A DNA stretch of 17,213 bases from Deltaproteobacteria bacterium (GTDB taxonomy: Bacteria; Desulfobacterota; Desulfarculia; Desulfarculales; Desulfarculaceae), in NCBI GenBank assembly GCA_020444165.1, contig JAHLLK010000096.1, positions 1 to 17,213 on the forward strand, in the 5' to 3' direction. Under the pieces are notes generated by a model. It ran no database searches. It was not told the origin of the DNA and saw only the letters and a program-made list of their open reading frames with translations. Both the position numbers and the translations under genes were made by a program. Positions 8,070-14,111 of the stretch are shown in pieces; within the stretch, counting starts at the first letter, position 1; each line of letters starts with the position of its first letter.

Positions 8070-8687
8070 CTACCCCCGGCGCACGGCTCCGGCCGTTTGC
8101 ACCAGTTTTTCCAGCGAGGTATAAGGCTGCGCCCCCACCACGGCCTCCAAGCCGGCCAGGAAGGTAGGCACCGCCGTGACGCCGAGTTTCCGGCTCTGGG
8201 CCCAGTCCCGGTCCACCGCCGCGGCGAAGCGGGACTCGGCCAGGGCCGGGGCCACGCCCGCCGGGTCCAGGCCCGCCCGCGCCGCGATATCCTCCAGCAC
8301 CGGCAGCTCCGCGATGTTCCGGCCCTCGGCGAAGTACACGTGGAAAGCGGCCCGGTTGTACTCCTCCAGGCGGCCCTGCTCCTCAGCCCATTTGGCCAGC
8401 TCCTGGGCCCGGCGGCTGTTGTAGGTCATGCTGCGCTGCCCAAAGGGCAGGCCCAGGCTGGCGGCCACCGAGGCCATATGGGCCATGGCCTCTCGCACGT
8501 CGAAGTTGCGGCCCCGGAAAAGCTCCTCCAAAGTCTGGCCCTCCTGGGGCGTCTCGGGATGCAAGGGGAAGCCCACCCAGCGGGTTTCCACCTGGTACTC
8601 CTGTTTGAGCTTGTCAATACGCCCGGTACTGAAGTAGCACCAGGGTCAGATGTAATCCGAAAAAATAGTCAGCAACACTGGTGGCAT
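8070..8687 (-). CDS. DsbA/FrnE-like thioredoxin-fold oxidoreductase, probable selenoprotein (U-P-W-C)
   Basis: 205 aa if the in-frame TGA at codon 14 is read as selenocysteine. The protein begins MPPVLLTIFSDYI, then TGA, then PWCYFSTGRI: exactly the FrnE/DsbA start (FSDYxCPWCY) with TGA in place of the first, nucleophilic cysteine. The rest is typical: WVGFPLHPETPQEG, a helical insertion, and the cis-proline loop TAVPTF (about residues 171-176), where V-P faces the active site. Starting after the TGA would leave a protein with no catalytic motif and no first beta strand. The ATG at 8687 has AAGGA about 10 nt upstream. DsbA-like selenoproteins are known in anaerobic Proteobacteria; the chemistry would be thiol/disulfide or 2-hydroxychromene-type isomerase chemistry. 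No signal peptide is seen, so a cytoplasmic location is likely. A plain nonsense mutation is the alternative. Confidence 0.85.
8610..8645 (-). promoter_or_regulatory. Candidate bacterial SECIS element
   Basis: Two mutually exclusive hairpins start right after the TGA. Hairpin 1 (8645-8622): stem CCC, one bulged U, then GGUGCU pairing back to AGUACCGGG around a 5-nt loop. Hairpin 2 (8634-8610): CUU/AAG, a 2-nt bulge, then CAGUAC with GUAUUG around the loop CGGGC. Hairpin 2 has its loop beginning 20-21 nt after the TGA and a G among the first two loop bases, which fits the published bacterial SECIS model. Hairpin 1 has the bulged U seen in E. coli fdhF but a shorter spacing. Which form SelB would bind is not decidable here. 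Confidence 0.6.
8646..8648 (-). other. Predicted selenocysteine codon (TGA, residue 14)
   Basis: This TGA keeps the reading frame between a well-conserved N-terminal beta strand and PWC. It occupies the place of the cysteine whose loss would abolish activity, the usual pattern for Sec/Cys replacement. The frame is intact on both sides, with no frameshift. Confidence 0.82.
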
Positions 8688-8712
8688 GGCTGGGTTTTCC
8701 TTGGATGAAGGG

Positions 8713-8736
8713 AAAAAGGCGGGGGACTCCCCCACC
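8713..8736 (-). terminator. Intrinsic terminator in the leader of the DsbA-like gene
   Basis: Minus-strand RNA forms GG-G/U-GGGGG around a 3-nt loop (arms 8729-8736 and 8718-8725, one G-U pair) followed directly by five U (8717-8713). It lies 26 nt before the DsbA-like ATG and downstream of a possible -10 hexamer TACAAT (8758-8753). It may be a second terminator for the HDOD gene or an attenuator. Confidence 0.55.
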
Positions 8737-8752
8737 GGATGCCTCTGACCAA

Positions 8753-8758
8753 ATTGTA
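8753..8758 (-). promoter_or_regulatory. Possible -10 element for the DsbA-like gene
   Basis: TACAAT on the minus strand matches 5 of 6 bases of the sigma70 -10. No good -35 lies 16-18 nt upstream, only a T-rich tract that belongs to the HDOD terminator. It is 66 nt before the ATG and is the best -10 between the two genes. Confidence 0.35.
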
Positions 8759-8780
8759 CCCCAGGCGGGAGGGGAAAAGG

Positions 8781-8810
8781 AAAAACGAAACCGCCCGCTG
8801 CCAGGGGCGG
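8781..8810 (-). terminator. Intrinsic terminator of the HDOD gene
   Basis: On the minus strand CCGCCC (8810-8805) pairs with GGGCGG (8796-8791) around an 8-nt loop, followed by TTTCGTTTTT. It lies about 35 nt after the HDOD stop. Form, position and strand all agree. Confidence 0.65.
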
Positions 8811-8829
8811 CAGGGGCGGCAGGGGCGGC
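8803..8829. repeat. Three tandem copies of a 9-bp unit (AGGGGCGGC)
   Basis: Three perfect back-to-back copies lie between the HDOD stop and its terminator hairpin; the first overlaps one hairpin arm. Such short GC repeats arise by slippage and may vary between strains. Confidence 0.8.
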
Positions 8830-8843
8830 CGTAACCCGCCGGC

Positions 8844-10013
8844 TCAGCGGCGGGGCAGCATCAGTTGCATCAAGCGGTTGATCTCGGCCAGCTCCCGGTC
8901 CACCGCCTCGGCCTCGGCCAGCACCTTCCGATCCGCGGGCGTGGGCGCGCCGCTTCCCTGGAAATCCTGGGCCAGCCGCCGGGCCAGGCCCCCCACCCGG
9001 ATCACCGACTCCACCGTGTCCTTGATCACCTCATCGGAGCGCAGGGTGTCTGGGTCCGCCGGCGGGTCCCCCTCCGCGGGCAAGTGGGCCGCCAGCTTGG
9101 CCCGGAAGCCCTGCAAACCCGCGTGGGCCTTTTCCAGCACGGCCACCAGGGTCTCCTGGGGGTCCAGGGGAATGTCCATGGCCTCGGACAGCTCGCCCAC
9201 GTCAATGAGCGACTGCACCAACAGGCTGTTCACCGTCTCGTCGGAAAGATCGAAGCGCAGGCGGGCCACCTCGTGGATGTCCGAAAGCTCCACCCCCGGG
9301 GCGAAAAACGACTCCGCTCCCCGCCGGGCCAAATCGGCCACCAGGGTCACCCGGGCAAAGCTGCCCGGGCGGGCGTCGTCCGGCACGGTCAGTTGGCTCT
9401 CCACCAGGGCGCGGGGAAGCTTCCAATGGGCCAGGGCCGTGCGGCCCACCGCCCGGTGATCCGTGCCCAGGCTCTGGCGGGCCCAAGCCAACTGGTCCTC
9501 CAGGGAGTAGTGGAACCCGGGAAAATCCCGGGCCTCCTCGGGGCTCAGCACATTCAACAAAATCGGCAGGCCCAGCTCCTGCAACAGTCCGGCCACAAAG
9601 GCCTCGTCCTGCTCGGGCATCTTCAGATGGGCGGCCAGCAGCCGGGCCAGCACCGCGCGGTGCAGGCTGGTGCGCCAGAACAAATGGAAGTCCGGCCCGC
9701 CGGCGGTCAGCGGCAGGGTGTCCATCAGGCTCAAGGACAGGGCCATGATCCGGAGCTCCCGGAGGCCCAGGATCACCACGGCGCGGGAAACGCTGGTGAT
9801 CTCGTGATGGCCCGGGCGGTACACGGGGCTGTTGACCAGATGCAGCAGCCGGGCGGTGAACCCCGGGTCCTGCTCGATCACCTCGGCCAATTGGGTGGCC
9901 GATACCGTCTCATCGGCGGCCATGTCCACCAGCTTCAGGGCCAGGGGAGAATGGGAAGGCAGGGCGCCGCGCTGCAGAATGGCCTTGAGGATGTCTCGCT
10001 GGGGAGCGGCCAC
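8844..10013 (-). CDS. HDOD-domain signal transduction protein
   Basis: 389-aa cytoplasmic protein. Residues about 5-205 form an HDOD domain (HD-related output domain): a PSHSPLALKLVDMAAD start, IEQDPGFTARLLHLVNSPVY, and the helical SVSRAVVILGLRELRIMALSLSLM. The later AFVAGLLQELGLPILL replaces the GLLHDIG metal motif of true HD hydrolases, so phosphodiesterase activity is not expected. The C-terminal 150 residues are helical and charged, without a domain I recognise. HDOD proteins act in c-di-GMP-linked and motility-type signalling. I chose the GTG at 10013 (GAGG 5 nt upstream). The upstream TTG at 10076 falls at or before the expected transcription start of the TTGACA promoter, and the added residues are basic and unconserved. 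It appears monocistronic. Confidence 0.85.
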   Translation of the reverse strand: MAAPQRDILKAILQRGALPSHSPLALKLVDMAADETVSATQLAEVIEQDPGFTARLLHLVNSPVYRPGHHEITSVSRAVVILGLRELRIMALSLSLMDTLPLTAGGPDFHLFWRTSLHRAVLARLLAAHLKMPEQDEAFVAGLLQELGLPILLNVLSPEEARDFPGFHYSLEDQLAWARQSLGTDHRAVGRTALAHWKLPRALVESQLTVPDDARPGSFARVTLVADLARRGAESFFAPGVELSDIHEVARLRFDLSDETVNSLLVQSLIDVGELSEAMDIPLDPQETLVAVLEKAHAGLQGFRAKLAAHLPAEGDPPADPDTLRSDEVIKDTVESVIRVGGLARRLAQDFQGSGAPTPADRKVLAEAEAVDRELAEINRLMQLMLPRR

Positions 10014-10078
10014 GGGAACCTCATTTTCCGGGGAGCGGCGCCGTGCGGGCCGCCCCCGCGCTGGGGAGTTCCGCAAAA

Positions 10079-10106
10079 AATATCAGCGCACCAGCAACCA
10101 TGTCAA
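10079..10106 (-). promoter_or_regulatory. Sigma70 promoter of the HDOD gene
   Basis: A perfect -35 TTGACA (10106-10101) is followed after 16 nt by GATATT (10084-10079), with TATTTT at 18-nt spacing as an alternative -10. Transcription would begin near 10072, about 60 nt before the chosen GTG start. An inverted repeat GGAAC-N4-GTTCC (10121-10134) lies just upstream and could be an operator. Confidence 0.65.
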
Positions 10107-10217
10107 TTGTGACGAGATTTGGAACCCTTGTTCCAGGCCGACTAACTCACCCCCGGTGCGATAAAGCGCCCGGGCCGGGCCGGCGGGAGACCCCGGGGCC
10201 CCTCCCGTCAGCCCCCC

Positions 10218-10249
10218 AAAAAAACCGGCCCGGGGCGGACCCGGGCCGG
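10218..10249 (-). terminator. Intrinsic terminator of paaK
   Basis: Minus strand: CCGGCCCGGG (10249-10240) and CCCGGGCCGG (10234-10225) form a perfect 10-bp GC stem with a 5-nt loop, followed by seven T (10224-10218). It starts 24 nt past the paaK stop. Textbook form. Confidence 0.92.
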
Positions 10250-10273
10250 CGCATAAGCAGGGGGGATGAGGAC

Positions 10274-11572
10274 TTACAGCTTGCGGGCGTCGAACACGCG
10301 CTTGGCCTTGCCCTCGGAGCGCTCGATGGACTTGGGCGGCACGCAACGCACGTTCACGCCGATGCCGATGGTGCCCCGGATTTTGCTCTCGATGAGCTTC
10401 TCCACTTCCTTCAGCTTGGCCTCGCCCTGGTCGTAAACTTCGGGGCGGGCCTCCACATCCACCGACAGGGCGTCCAGATAGCCCTTCTTGCGGATGATCA
10501 GTACGTACTGCGGCTCCACCTCGGGCACTTCCAGAAGGATGGACTCGATCTGGCTGGGGAACACGTTCACCCCGCTGATGATCAGCATGTCGTCGGAGCG
10601 GCCGAAGACCTTCTTCATCTTCAGCAGGGTGCGGCCGCAACCGCATTTCTCCCGCTTCAGCTCGGTGATGTCCCGGGTGCGGTAGCGCAGGATGGGCATG
10701 GCCCGGCGCTGGATGGCGGTGAACACCAACTCGCCCTTCTCGCCCAGGGGCAGGACCTCCTCGGTGACCGGATCGATGATCTCGGCCAATACCTGGTCCT
10801 CGTTCACGTGCAGATAGCCGTCCTGCTGGGAGCAGTCAAAGGACACGCCCGGGCCCATCAACTCGGTCAGGCCGTAAGCTTCGTGGGCCTTGATGCCGAT
10901 GCGGTTTTCGATCTCCTGGCGCATCTCCACGGTCCAGGGCTCGGCCCCGAACACGCCCACCCGGACCGGCAGCTCGCGGAGGTCCACGCCCATCTCGCTG
11001 GCTTTTTCGGCGATGGTCAGGGCGTAGGAGGGGGTGCTGAACAACACCGTGGTGCCGAAGTCGCGCATCAGCATGATCTGACGCTCGGTCATGCCGCTGG
11101 AGGCCGGAATCACCGTGCAGCCCACCGCCTCGGCCCCCTGGTGGAAGCCCAGGCCGCCGGTGAACAGGCCCAGGCCATAGGCGTTCTGGCAGATGTCATC
11201 GGAGGTCACCCCCGCCGCGGTCAGGCTGCGGGCCATGCACTCCTGCCACTGGGCCAAGTCTTCCTTGGTGTAAGGACCGGTGATGGGCTTGCCCGTGGTG
11301 CCGCTGGAGGCATGCACCCGGGCCACCTGGTTCATCGGCACCGCGCAAAGACCAAAGGGGTAGTTGTCCCGGAGGTCGGTTTTCACCGTGAAGGGCAGCT
11401 TGGCCAGATCGCTCAGGCTCTTGATGTCCTCGGGTTTCACCCCCAGCTCGTCCAGTTTCTTTTTGTAAAACGGAACGCGCTCGTATACCCAAGCCACCGT
11501 CTCCTGGAGCTTGCCCAATTGGAATGCTTGCATCTCATCCTGGGACATGGCCTCGAACTTATCGTTCCACAT
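10274..11572 (-). CDS. paaK: Phenylacetate-CoA ligase
   Basis: 432-aa ANL-superfamily adenylate-forming enzyme that uses ATP and CoA to make phenylacetyl-CoA (or a related aryl-acetyl-CoA). Visible features are the N-terminal VYERVPFYKKKLDELG, the phosphate-binding loop SSGTTGKP (89-96), FGAEPWT, the adenylation-core YGLTELMGPG, RYRTRDI, and GRSDDMLIISGVNVFPSQIE at the hinge to the C-terminal domain, ending in GKAKRVFDARKL. Length is right for PaaK. The ATG at 11572 has GGGGAGGGG upstream. No phenylacetate ring-degradation genes are nearby. In anaerobes PaaK-type enzymes often serve amino-acid (phenylalanine, tryptophan) fermentation or aromatic acid activation, so the exact substrate is uncertain. 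It is monocistronic and divergent from the YkgJ-family gene. Confidence 0.95.
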   Translation of the reverse strand: MWNDKFEAMSQDEMQAFQLGKLQETVAWVYERVPFYKKKLDELGVKPEDIKSLSDLAKLPFTVKTDLRDNYPFGLCAVPMNQVARVHASSGTTGKPITGPYTKEDLAQWQECMARSLTAAGVTSDDICQNAYGLGLFTGGLGFHQGAEAVGCTVIPASSGMTERQIMLMRDFGTTVLFSTPSYALTIAEKASEMGVDLRELPVRVGVFGAEPWTVEMRQEIENRIGIKAHEAYGLTELMGPGVSFDCSQQDGYLHVNEDQVLAEIIDPVTEEVLPLGEKGELVFTAIQRRAMPILRYRTRDITELKREKCGCGRTLLKMKKVFGRSDDMLIISGVNVFPSQIESILLEVPEVEPQYVLIIRKKGYLDALSVDVEARPEVYDQGEAKLKEVEKLIESKIRGTIGIGVNVRCVPPKSIERSEGKAKRVFDARKL

Positions 11573-11676
11573 ATCGTCTACCCCTCCCCAGAGGCTAAGG
11601 CTCCGCTCGCTGCTCCGGGCCTATAACCCCGGTCCGGAATCGTTCTGTGGCGGCGCGCAAGTTCATTTGTAGGCTT

Positions 11677-11706
11677 TTTCTAGCATAGGCCGCGACGCGG
11701 TATCAA
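11677..11706 (-). promoter_or_regulatory. Candidate paaK promoter
   Basis: Minus strand TTGATA (11706-11701, 5 of 6) and TAGAAA (11682-11677, 4 of 6) are 18 nt apart, about 105 nt before the paaK ATG. The spacer holds a perfect CCGCG-A-CGCGG inverted repeat (11690-11700). Confidence 0.4.
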
Positions 11707-11712
11707 GCTACT

Positions 11713-11724
11713 TTTTAGCTAAAA
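11713..11724. promoter_or_regulatory. 12-bp perfect palindrome, possible operator
   Basis: TTTTAGCTAAAA is perfectly palindromic and AT-rich in a GC-rich genome. It lies in the divergent paaK/YkgJ promoter region, 6 bp upstream of the candidate paaK -35 and 18 bp upstream of the candidate YkgJ-side -35. That placement would suit a regulator acting on both genes. Confidence 0.4.
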
Positions 11725-11742
11725 TGTAACTTTCGCCGCCGC

Positions 11743-11770
11743 TTGCCGGATCTGGCTCGGCCTCCATAAT
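11743..11770 (+). promoter_or_regulatory. Candidate promoter of the YkgJ-family gene
   Basis: TTGCCG (11743-11748) and CATAAT (11765-11770, 5 of 6) are 16 nt apart, about 85 nt before the GTG start. A very similar arrangement lies before the C_GCAxxG gene at 13170-13197. Confidence 0.5.
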
Positions 11771-11855
11771 ACATTAAAATACTTGCACATGCCGATTTCC
11801 TTCTTGCCCCCCGCCCCGCGAATACCTACACTGCCGTCACCAAGGGAGCAATATT

Positions 11856-12377
11856 GTGCCGAATTCCGATCCCCACGTCTGTGCACGCTGCCACGTCCAG
11901 GGTGGCGGCTGCTGCCGTTTGGGCCATCCGGACGACCAAACCAAGATGTTCGGCCTCACTCCGGGCGAGATCGCTGGTATCACCGAGGCCACCGGACTGG
12001 CCCCCAGCGACTTCCTGATCCACGACCAGGCCGCCCCGGATTTCCTGGCCTTCCTGGACCAGATCCACCCCATTTTCCGCCGGCTCATGCCCGGCGGCCA
12101 GCGCCGCCGCCTCCGGGTGGACGCCACCGGCCGCTGCCACTTCCTGGGCCCCGCCGGCTGCCGCCTCCCCCGCGACGCCCGGCCCCTCTATTGCCGGCTC
12201 TACCCCATCTGGTTCACCCCCGACGACCGCCTCATGGTGCTCATCTCCGCCCACTGCCTGGCCCAAACGGACGCCCGCTCCTGGCGCGAGGTCCTGGCCC
12301 GCCTGGGCCACGACGAAGCCCACTTCCGCGAGCTTTTCGCCCAACTCAGCCAGTTGGCGGGCTCCGACCCAGCCTGA
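11856..12377 (+). CDS. YkgJ-family cysteine-cluster protein
   Basis: 173-aa protein with the eight-cysteine pattern of the YkgJ/Fli-type CxxCxxxCC family: C9, C12, C19 and C20 in the N-terminal CxxC...CC block, C94 (RCHFL), C102 (GCRL), C113 (YCRLYP) and C134. These are thought to bind zinc or an Fe-S cluster, and the family's biochemical function is unsettled. The start is a GTG at 11856 preceded by AAGGGAG about 8 nt upstream; no ATG fits. It appears monocistronic, divergent from paaK. Family assignment is good; the role is unknown. Confidence 0.85.
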   Translation: MPNSDPHVCARCHVQGGGCCRLGHPDDQTKMFGLTPGEIAGITEATGLAPSDFLIHDQAAPDFLAFLDQIHPIFRRLMPGGQRRRLRVDATGRCHFLGPAGCRLPRDARPLYCRLYPIWFTPDDRLMVLISAHCLAQTDARSWREVLARLGHDEAHFRELFAQLSQLAGSDPA

Positions 12378-12802
12378 ACTTCCGCCGCCCCGGCCGCCAC
12401 GCCCCGGATCATCGGCTTCCTGGCAGCAGCGACCGACCCGGCGCGCGGCGAGAAACGCCCCACCAACCATTCCCGGGATTGAGCTTCCCCCCCAAACCAA
12501 CCATACTGGAGATGAAAAGGCCGCTGCGTTGAACCCCTGGCCCAGCCCTACCGCGCGGGGCGGGTCAATCCTGCGGCGCCGCCGGACTCGCCCAGCAACC
12601 CGAGGTGCCTGCCCATGCCCCTCTTCGTCGGCACATCAGCGGGAGCAAATCCCACCTACCGGCTTCCGGCCCTCCCCTCCCGGCCCCGGCCGCCCCAGCT
12701 GCCCCCTTTGCGGCCTCCCTGGTTCCTGCGCCCCGGAAATCCCTCGCCAGCCGGCAGCCTTTCTGTCCCCGTCCCCCCCAAATCGTGAGTTGGAGGTAAA
12801 TC
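12378..12802. other. Gene-free stretch between the YkgJ-family and DUF1328 genes
   Basis: No credible gene; open frames here lack ribosome sites and conserved sequence. The plus strand is markedly C-rich from about 12640 to 12780. No terminator for the YkgJ-family gene is evident. A possible sigma70 promoter, TTGAGC (12479-12484), 17 nt, CATACT (12502-12507), could serve the DUF1328 gene with a long leader; confidence in it is low. Confidence 0.45.
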
Positions 12803-12967
12803 ATGCTCCGTTGGGCCGCCATGTTCCTGATCATCGCCATCATCGCCGGCGTTCTCGGTTTCACCGGCATCGCCGGAACCGCGGCGCACATCGCCTGGAT
12901 CCTGTTCGTCGTGGGCCTGATCCTGGCGGTCATCTTCCTGATTTTCGGCCGCAGGCCGCGCCTCTGA
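12803..12967 (+). CDS. DUF1328-family small membrane protein
   Basis: 54-aa protein starting [25 protein letters not shown]. Two hydrophobic segments (residues about 5-23 and 29-48) are joined by a short GTAA turn, ending in the basic GRRPRL. This is the layout of DUF1328 (YtjA-like) membrane peptides, common in Proteobacteria and often linked to envelope stress, with no proven function. The start is clear: GGAGG (12792-12796) lies 6 nt before the ATG. It stands alone between two larger plus-strand genes. Confidence 0.88.
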   Translation: MLRWAAMFLIIAIIAGVLGFTGIAGTAAHIAWILFVVGLILAVIFLIFGRRPRL

Positions 12968-13109
12968 ACCGGCCTCCGCCGCCGGCCTTGCCAGGCTCCG
13001 GGGGCCCTGCTCCCTGACCGTGGTCAATAATATCCGCGCGCCGCAACCCCTCCCTGCGGGCTGCTCTCCCAGCGCGCCCCAGGCTCACCCGCCCGGCCGG
13101 CCCCTCCCA

Positions 13110-13143
13110 CGACCCGTTACGCCAGCCGCGGCGACGCGGCCCC
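13110..13143. repeat. 34-bp dispersed intergenic repeat, copy 1
   Basis: Identical over 34 bp to 13928-13961 in the same orientation. It contains GCCGCG-GCGA-CGCGGC, a 6-bp stem with a 4-nt loop. Both copies are outside genes and flank the C_GCAxxG gene. It looks like a REP-type element, but only two copies are visible. Confidence 0.75.
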
Positions 13144-13169
13144 GCATTCCTTGCAGCAGAATCTCTACA

Positions 13170-13197
13170 TTGCCGGTATGCTAATAGGTTTCGTAAT
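13170..13197 (+). promoter_or_regulatory. Candidate promoter of the C_GCAxxG gene
   Basis: TTGCCG (13170-13175) and CGTAAT (13192-13197), 16 nt apart, each 4 of 6 to consensus. Layout is the same as before the YkgJ-family gene. It is about 45 nt upstream of the ATG. Confidence 0.4.
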
Positions 13198-13241
13198 TCA
13201 TCCGCGGGACCACCCCCGCCGTCACCACCAAAGGAGCCCCC

Positions 13242-13676
13242 ATGAGCGATCAAGACAAAGCCAAAGAACTGTTCGGACGCGGCTTCGCCTGCAGCCAGGC
13301 CGTGCTGGCCGGTTTCGCCCCGCGCCTCGGCATGGACGAACAACAAGCCCTGCAAGTCTCCCGCCTGCTGCACGGCTCCCTCGGACTGGGCCTGCCCTGC
13401 GGCGCCCTCCTCGGCGCCTGGATGGCCCTGGGCCTCAGCCGCGGCGACGTCGTGGACAACGACCGGCCCACCCGCATGGCCGCCAATGAACCCGCCCGCG
13501 AAATCGCCCGCCGCTTCGAAGAAGAACACGGCTCCATCTTCTGCAAGGACCTCCTGGGCCTCCACCTCGGCGACCCCGAACAATACCGCCAAGCCCAAGA
13601 AAAGGAAGTCTTCAAAAAACAATGCCCCCTCTACGTCGCCACCGCGGCCAAACTGCTGGAAGAAATACTGGGCTGA
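13242..13676 (+). CDS. C_GCAxxG_C_C family protein
   Basis: 144-aa protein with the four family cysteines: C17 (FACSQAVL), C53 in PCGALLGAWMALGL, C101 (FCKDLLG) and C128 (QCPLYV). The family is frequent in anaerobes and is presumed to be redox-active or metal-binding, but no function is proven. It carries no signal peptide, and the central part (residues 41-66) is hydrophobic and helical. The start has AAGGAG 6 nt before the ATG. It is flanked by the two copies of the 34-bp repeat and followed by strong terminators. Confidence 0.88.
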   Translation: MSDQDKAKELFGRGFACSQAVLAGFAPRLGMDEQQALQVSRLLHGSLGLGLPCGALLGAWMALGLSRGDVVDNDRPTRMAANEPAREIARRFEEEHGSIFCKDLLGLHLGDPEQYRQAQEKEVFKKQCPLYVATAAKLLEEILG

Positions 13677-13700
13677 TTTGATTGGGAAGAAGAGTTCGCG

Positions 13701-13748
13701 GGGGGGGACCCCTTTTTCTTTTTTGCAAATTAAAAAGGGTTCCCCCCC
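13701..13748. repeat. G7/C7 inverted repeat with T- and A-runs, probable bidirectional terminator
   Basis: Arms 13701-13717 and 13732-13748 pair at 16 of 17 positions, loop 14 nt. Each arm itself reads G-run, purine turn, C-run, T-run, so each strand also contains a small GC hairpin followed by T. It closely resembles the arms of the repeat at 14036-14093. Confidence 0.65.
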
Positions 13749-13774
13749 GCACCCCCCCTCCTAAAAGAAAAACG

Positions 13775-13805
13775 CGGCAAACGGCTGACGCCGTTTGCCG
13801 TTTTT
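13775..13805 (+). terminator. Intrinsic terminator of the C_GCAxxG gene
   Basis: CGGCAAACGG (13775-13784) and CCGTTTGCCG (13791-13800) form a perfect 10-bp stem with a 6-nt loop, followed by TTTTT. An A-run lies on the other side, so it could also act on the minus strand. About 100 nt past the stop. Confidence 0.85.
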
Positions 13806-13927
13806 ACCAAGCTGACAAGGTAGCCAGCACAATCAGCCGCAGTCACCCTCCTGGTATTGAGTTCCTTCCTTTTCTTCACAGCCCAACTTCGGGAACGAAG
13901 GCGGCCCCGCCTAAATGACACCCCCCC

Positions 13928-13961
13928 CGACCCGTTACGCCAGCCGCGGCGACGCGGCCCC
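13928..13961. repeat. 34-bp dispersed intergenic repeat, copy 2
   Basis: Exact copy of 13110-13143, direct orientation, about 818 bp apart. The flanks differ at once on both sides, so the unit boundary is sharp. Confidence 0.75.
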
Positions 13962-14035
13962 AGTTTCGACGAAAATTCTCGATGGTAGATGGCTCTGGCA
14001 CAACCCACGTAAAACTATGAAGTTTTTTGGAGGAA

Positions 14036-14093
14036 GGGAATGTGGGGGGAACCCCTTTTTTTTTTCAAAAAAAGGGGTTCCCCCCACATTCCC
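14036..14093. terminator. 27-bp perfect inverted repeat, probable bidirectional terminator
   Basis: Arms 14036-14062 and 14067-14093 are perfect complements with a 4-nt loop. Each arm also contains GGGG-GGAA-CCCC followed by a T-run (10 T on plus, 7 T on minus), so it is two back-to-back intrinsic terminators. It sits 18 nt past the stop of the minus-strand OB-fold gene, between convergent genes, as expected. Confidence 0.7.
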
Positions 14094-14111
14094 AATTCTC
14101 CTCCCTCCTCT

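Larger units (their letters stand above)
13677..14111. other. Terminator-rich convergent intergenic region
   Basis: No credible gene. It holds an imperfect inverted repeat (13701-13748), an intrinsic terminator (13775-13805), a small CTTCG-GGAA-CGAAG hairpin near 13887-13900, one copy of the 34-bp repeat (13928-13961) and a 27-bp perfect inverted repeat (14036-14093). It separates the plus-strand C_GCAxxG gene from the minus-strand OB-fold gene. Confidence 0.7.

Noticed and set aside
8646..8648. TGA in the DsbA-like gene as a pseudogene mutation
   Set aside because: It falls precisely at the catalytic Cys codon, the frame is intact on both sides, start and Shine-Dalgarno are good, and SECIS-like hairpins follow; selenocysteine explains it better.
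8803..8829. Tandem 9-bp repeats as a CRISPR or iteron array
   Set aside because: Units are contiguous without spacers, too few and too short.
11826..12500. 224-aa minus-strand frame opposite the YkgJ-family gene
   Set aside because: The plus strand encodes the eight-cysteine YkgJ pattern with a good ribosome site; the minus frame has no recognisable family.
12930..13622. 230-aa minus-strand frame opposite the C_GCAxxG gene
   Set aside because: It runs through the 34-bp intergenic repeat and is antisense to a protein with all four family cysteines.
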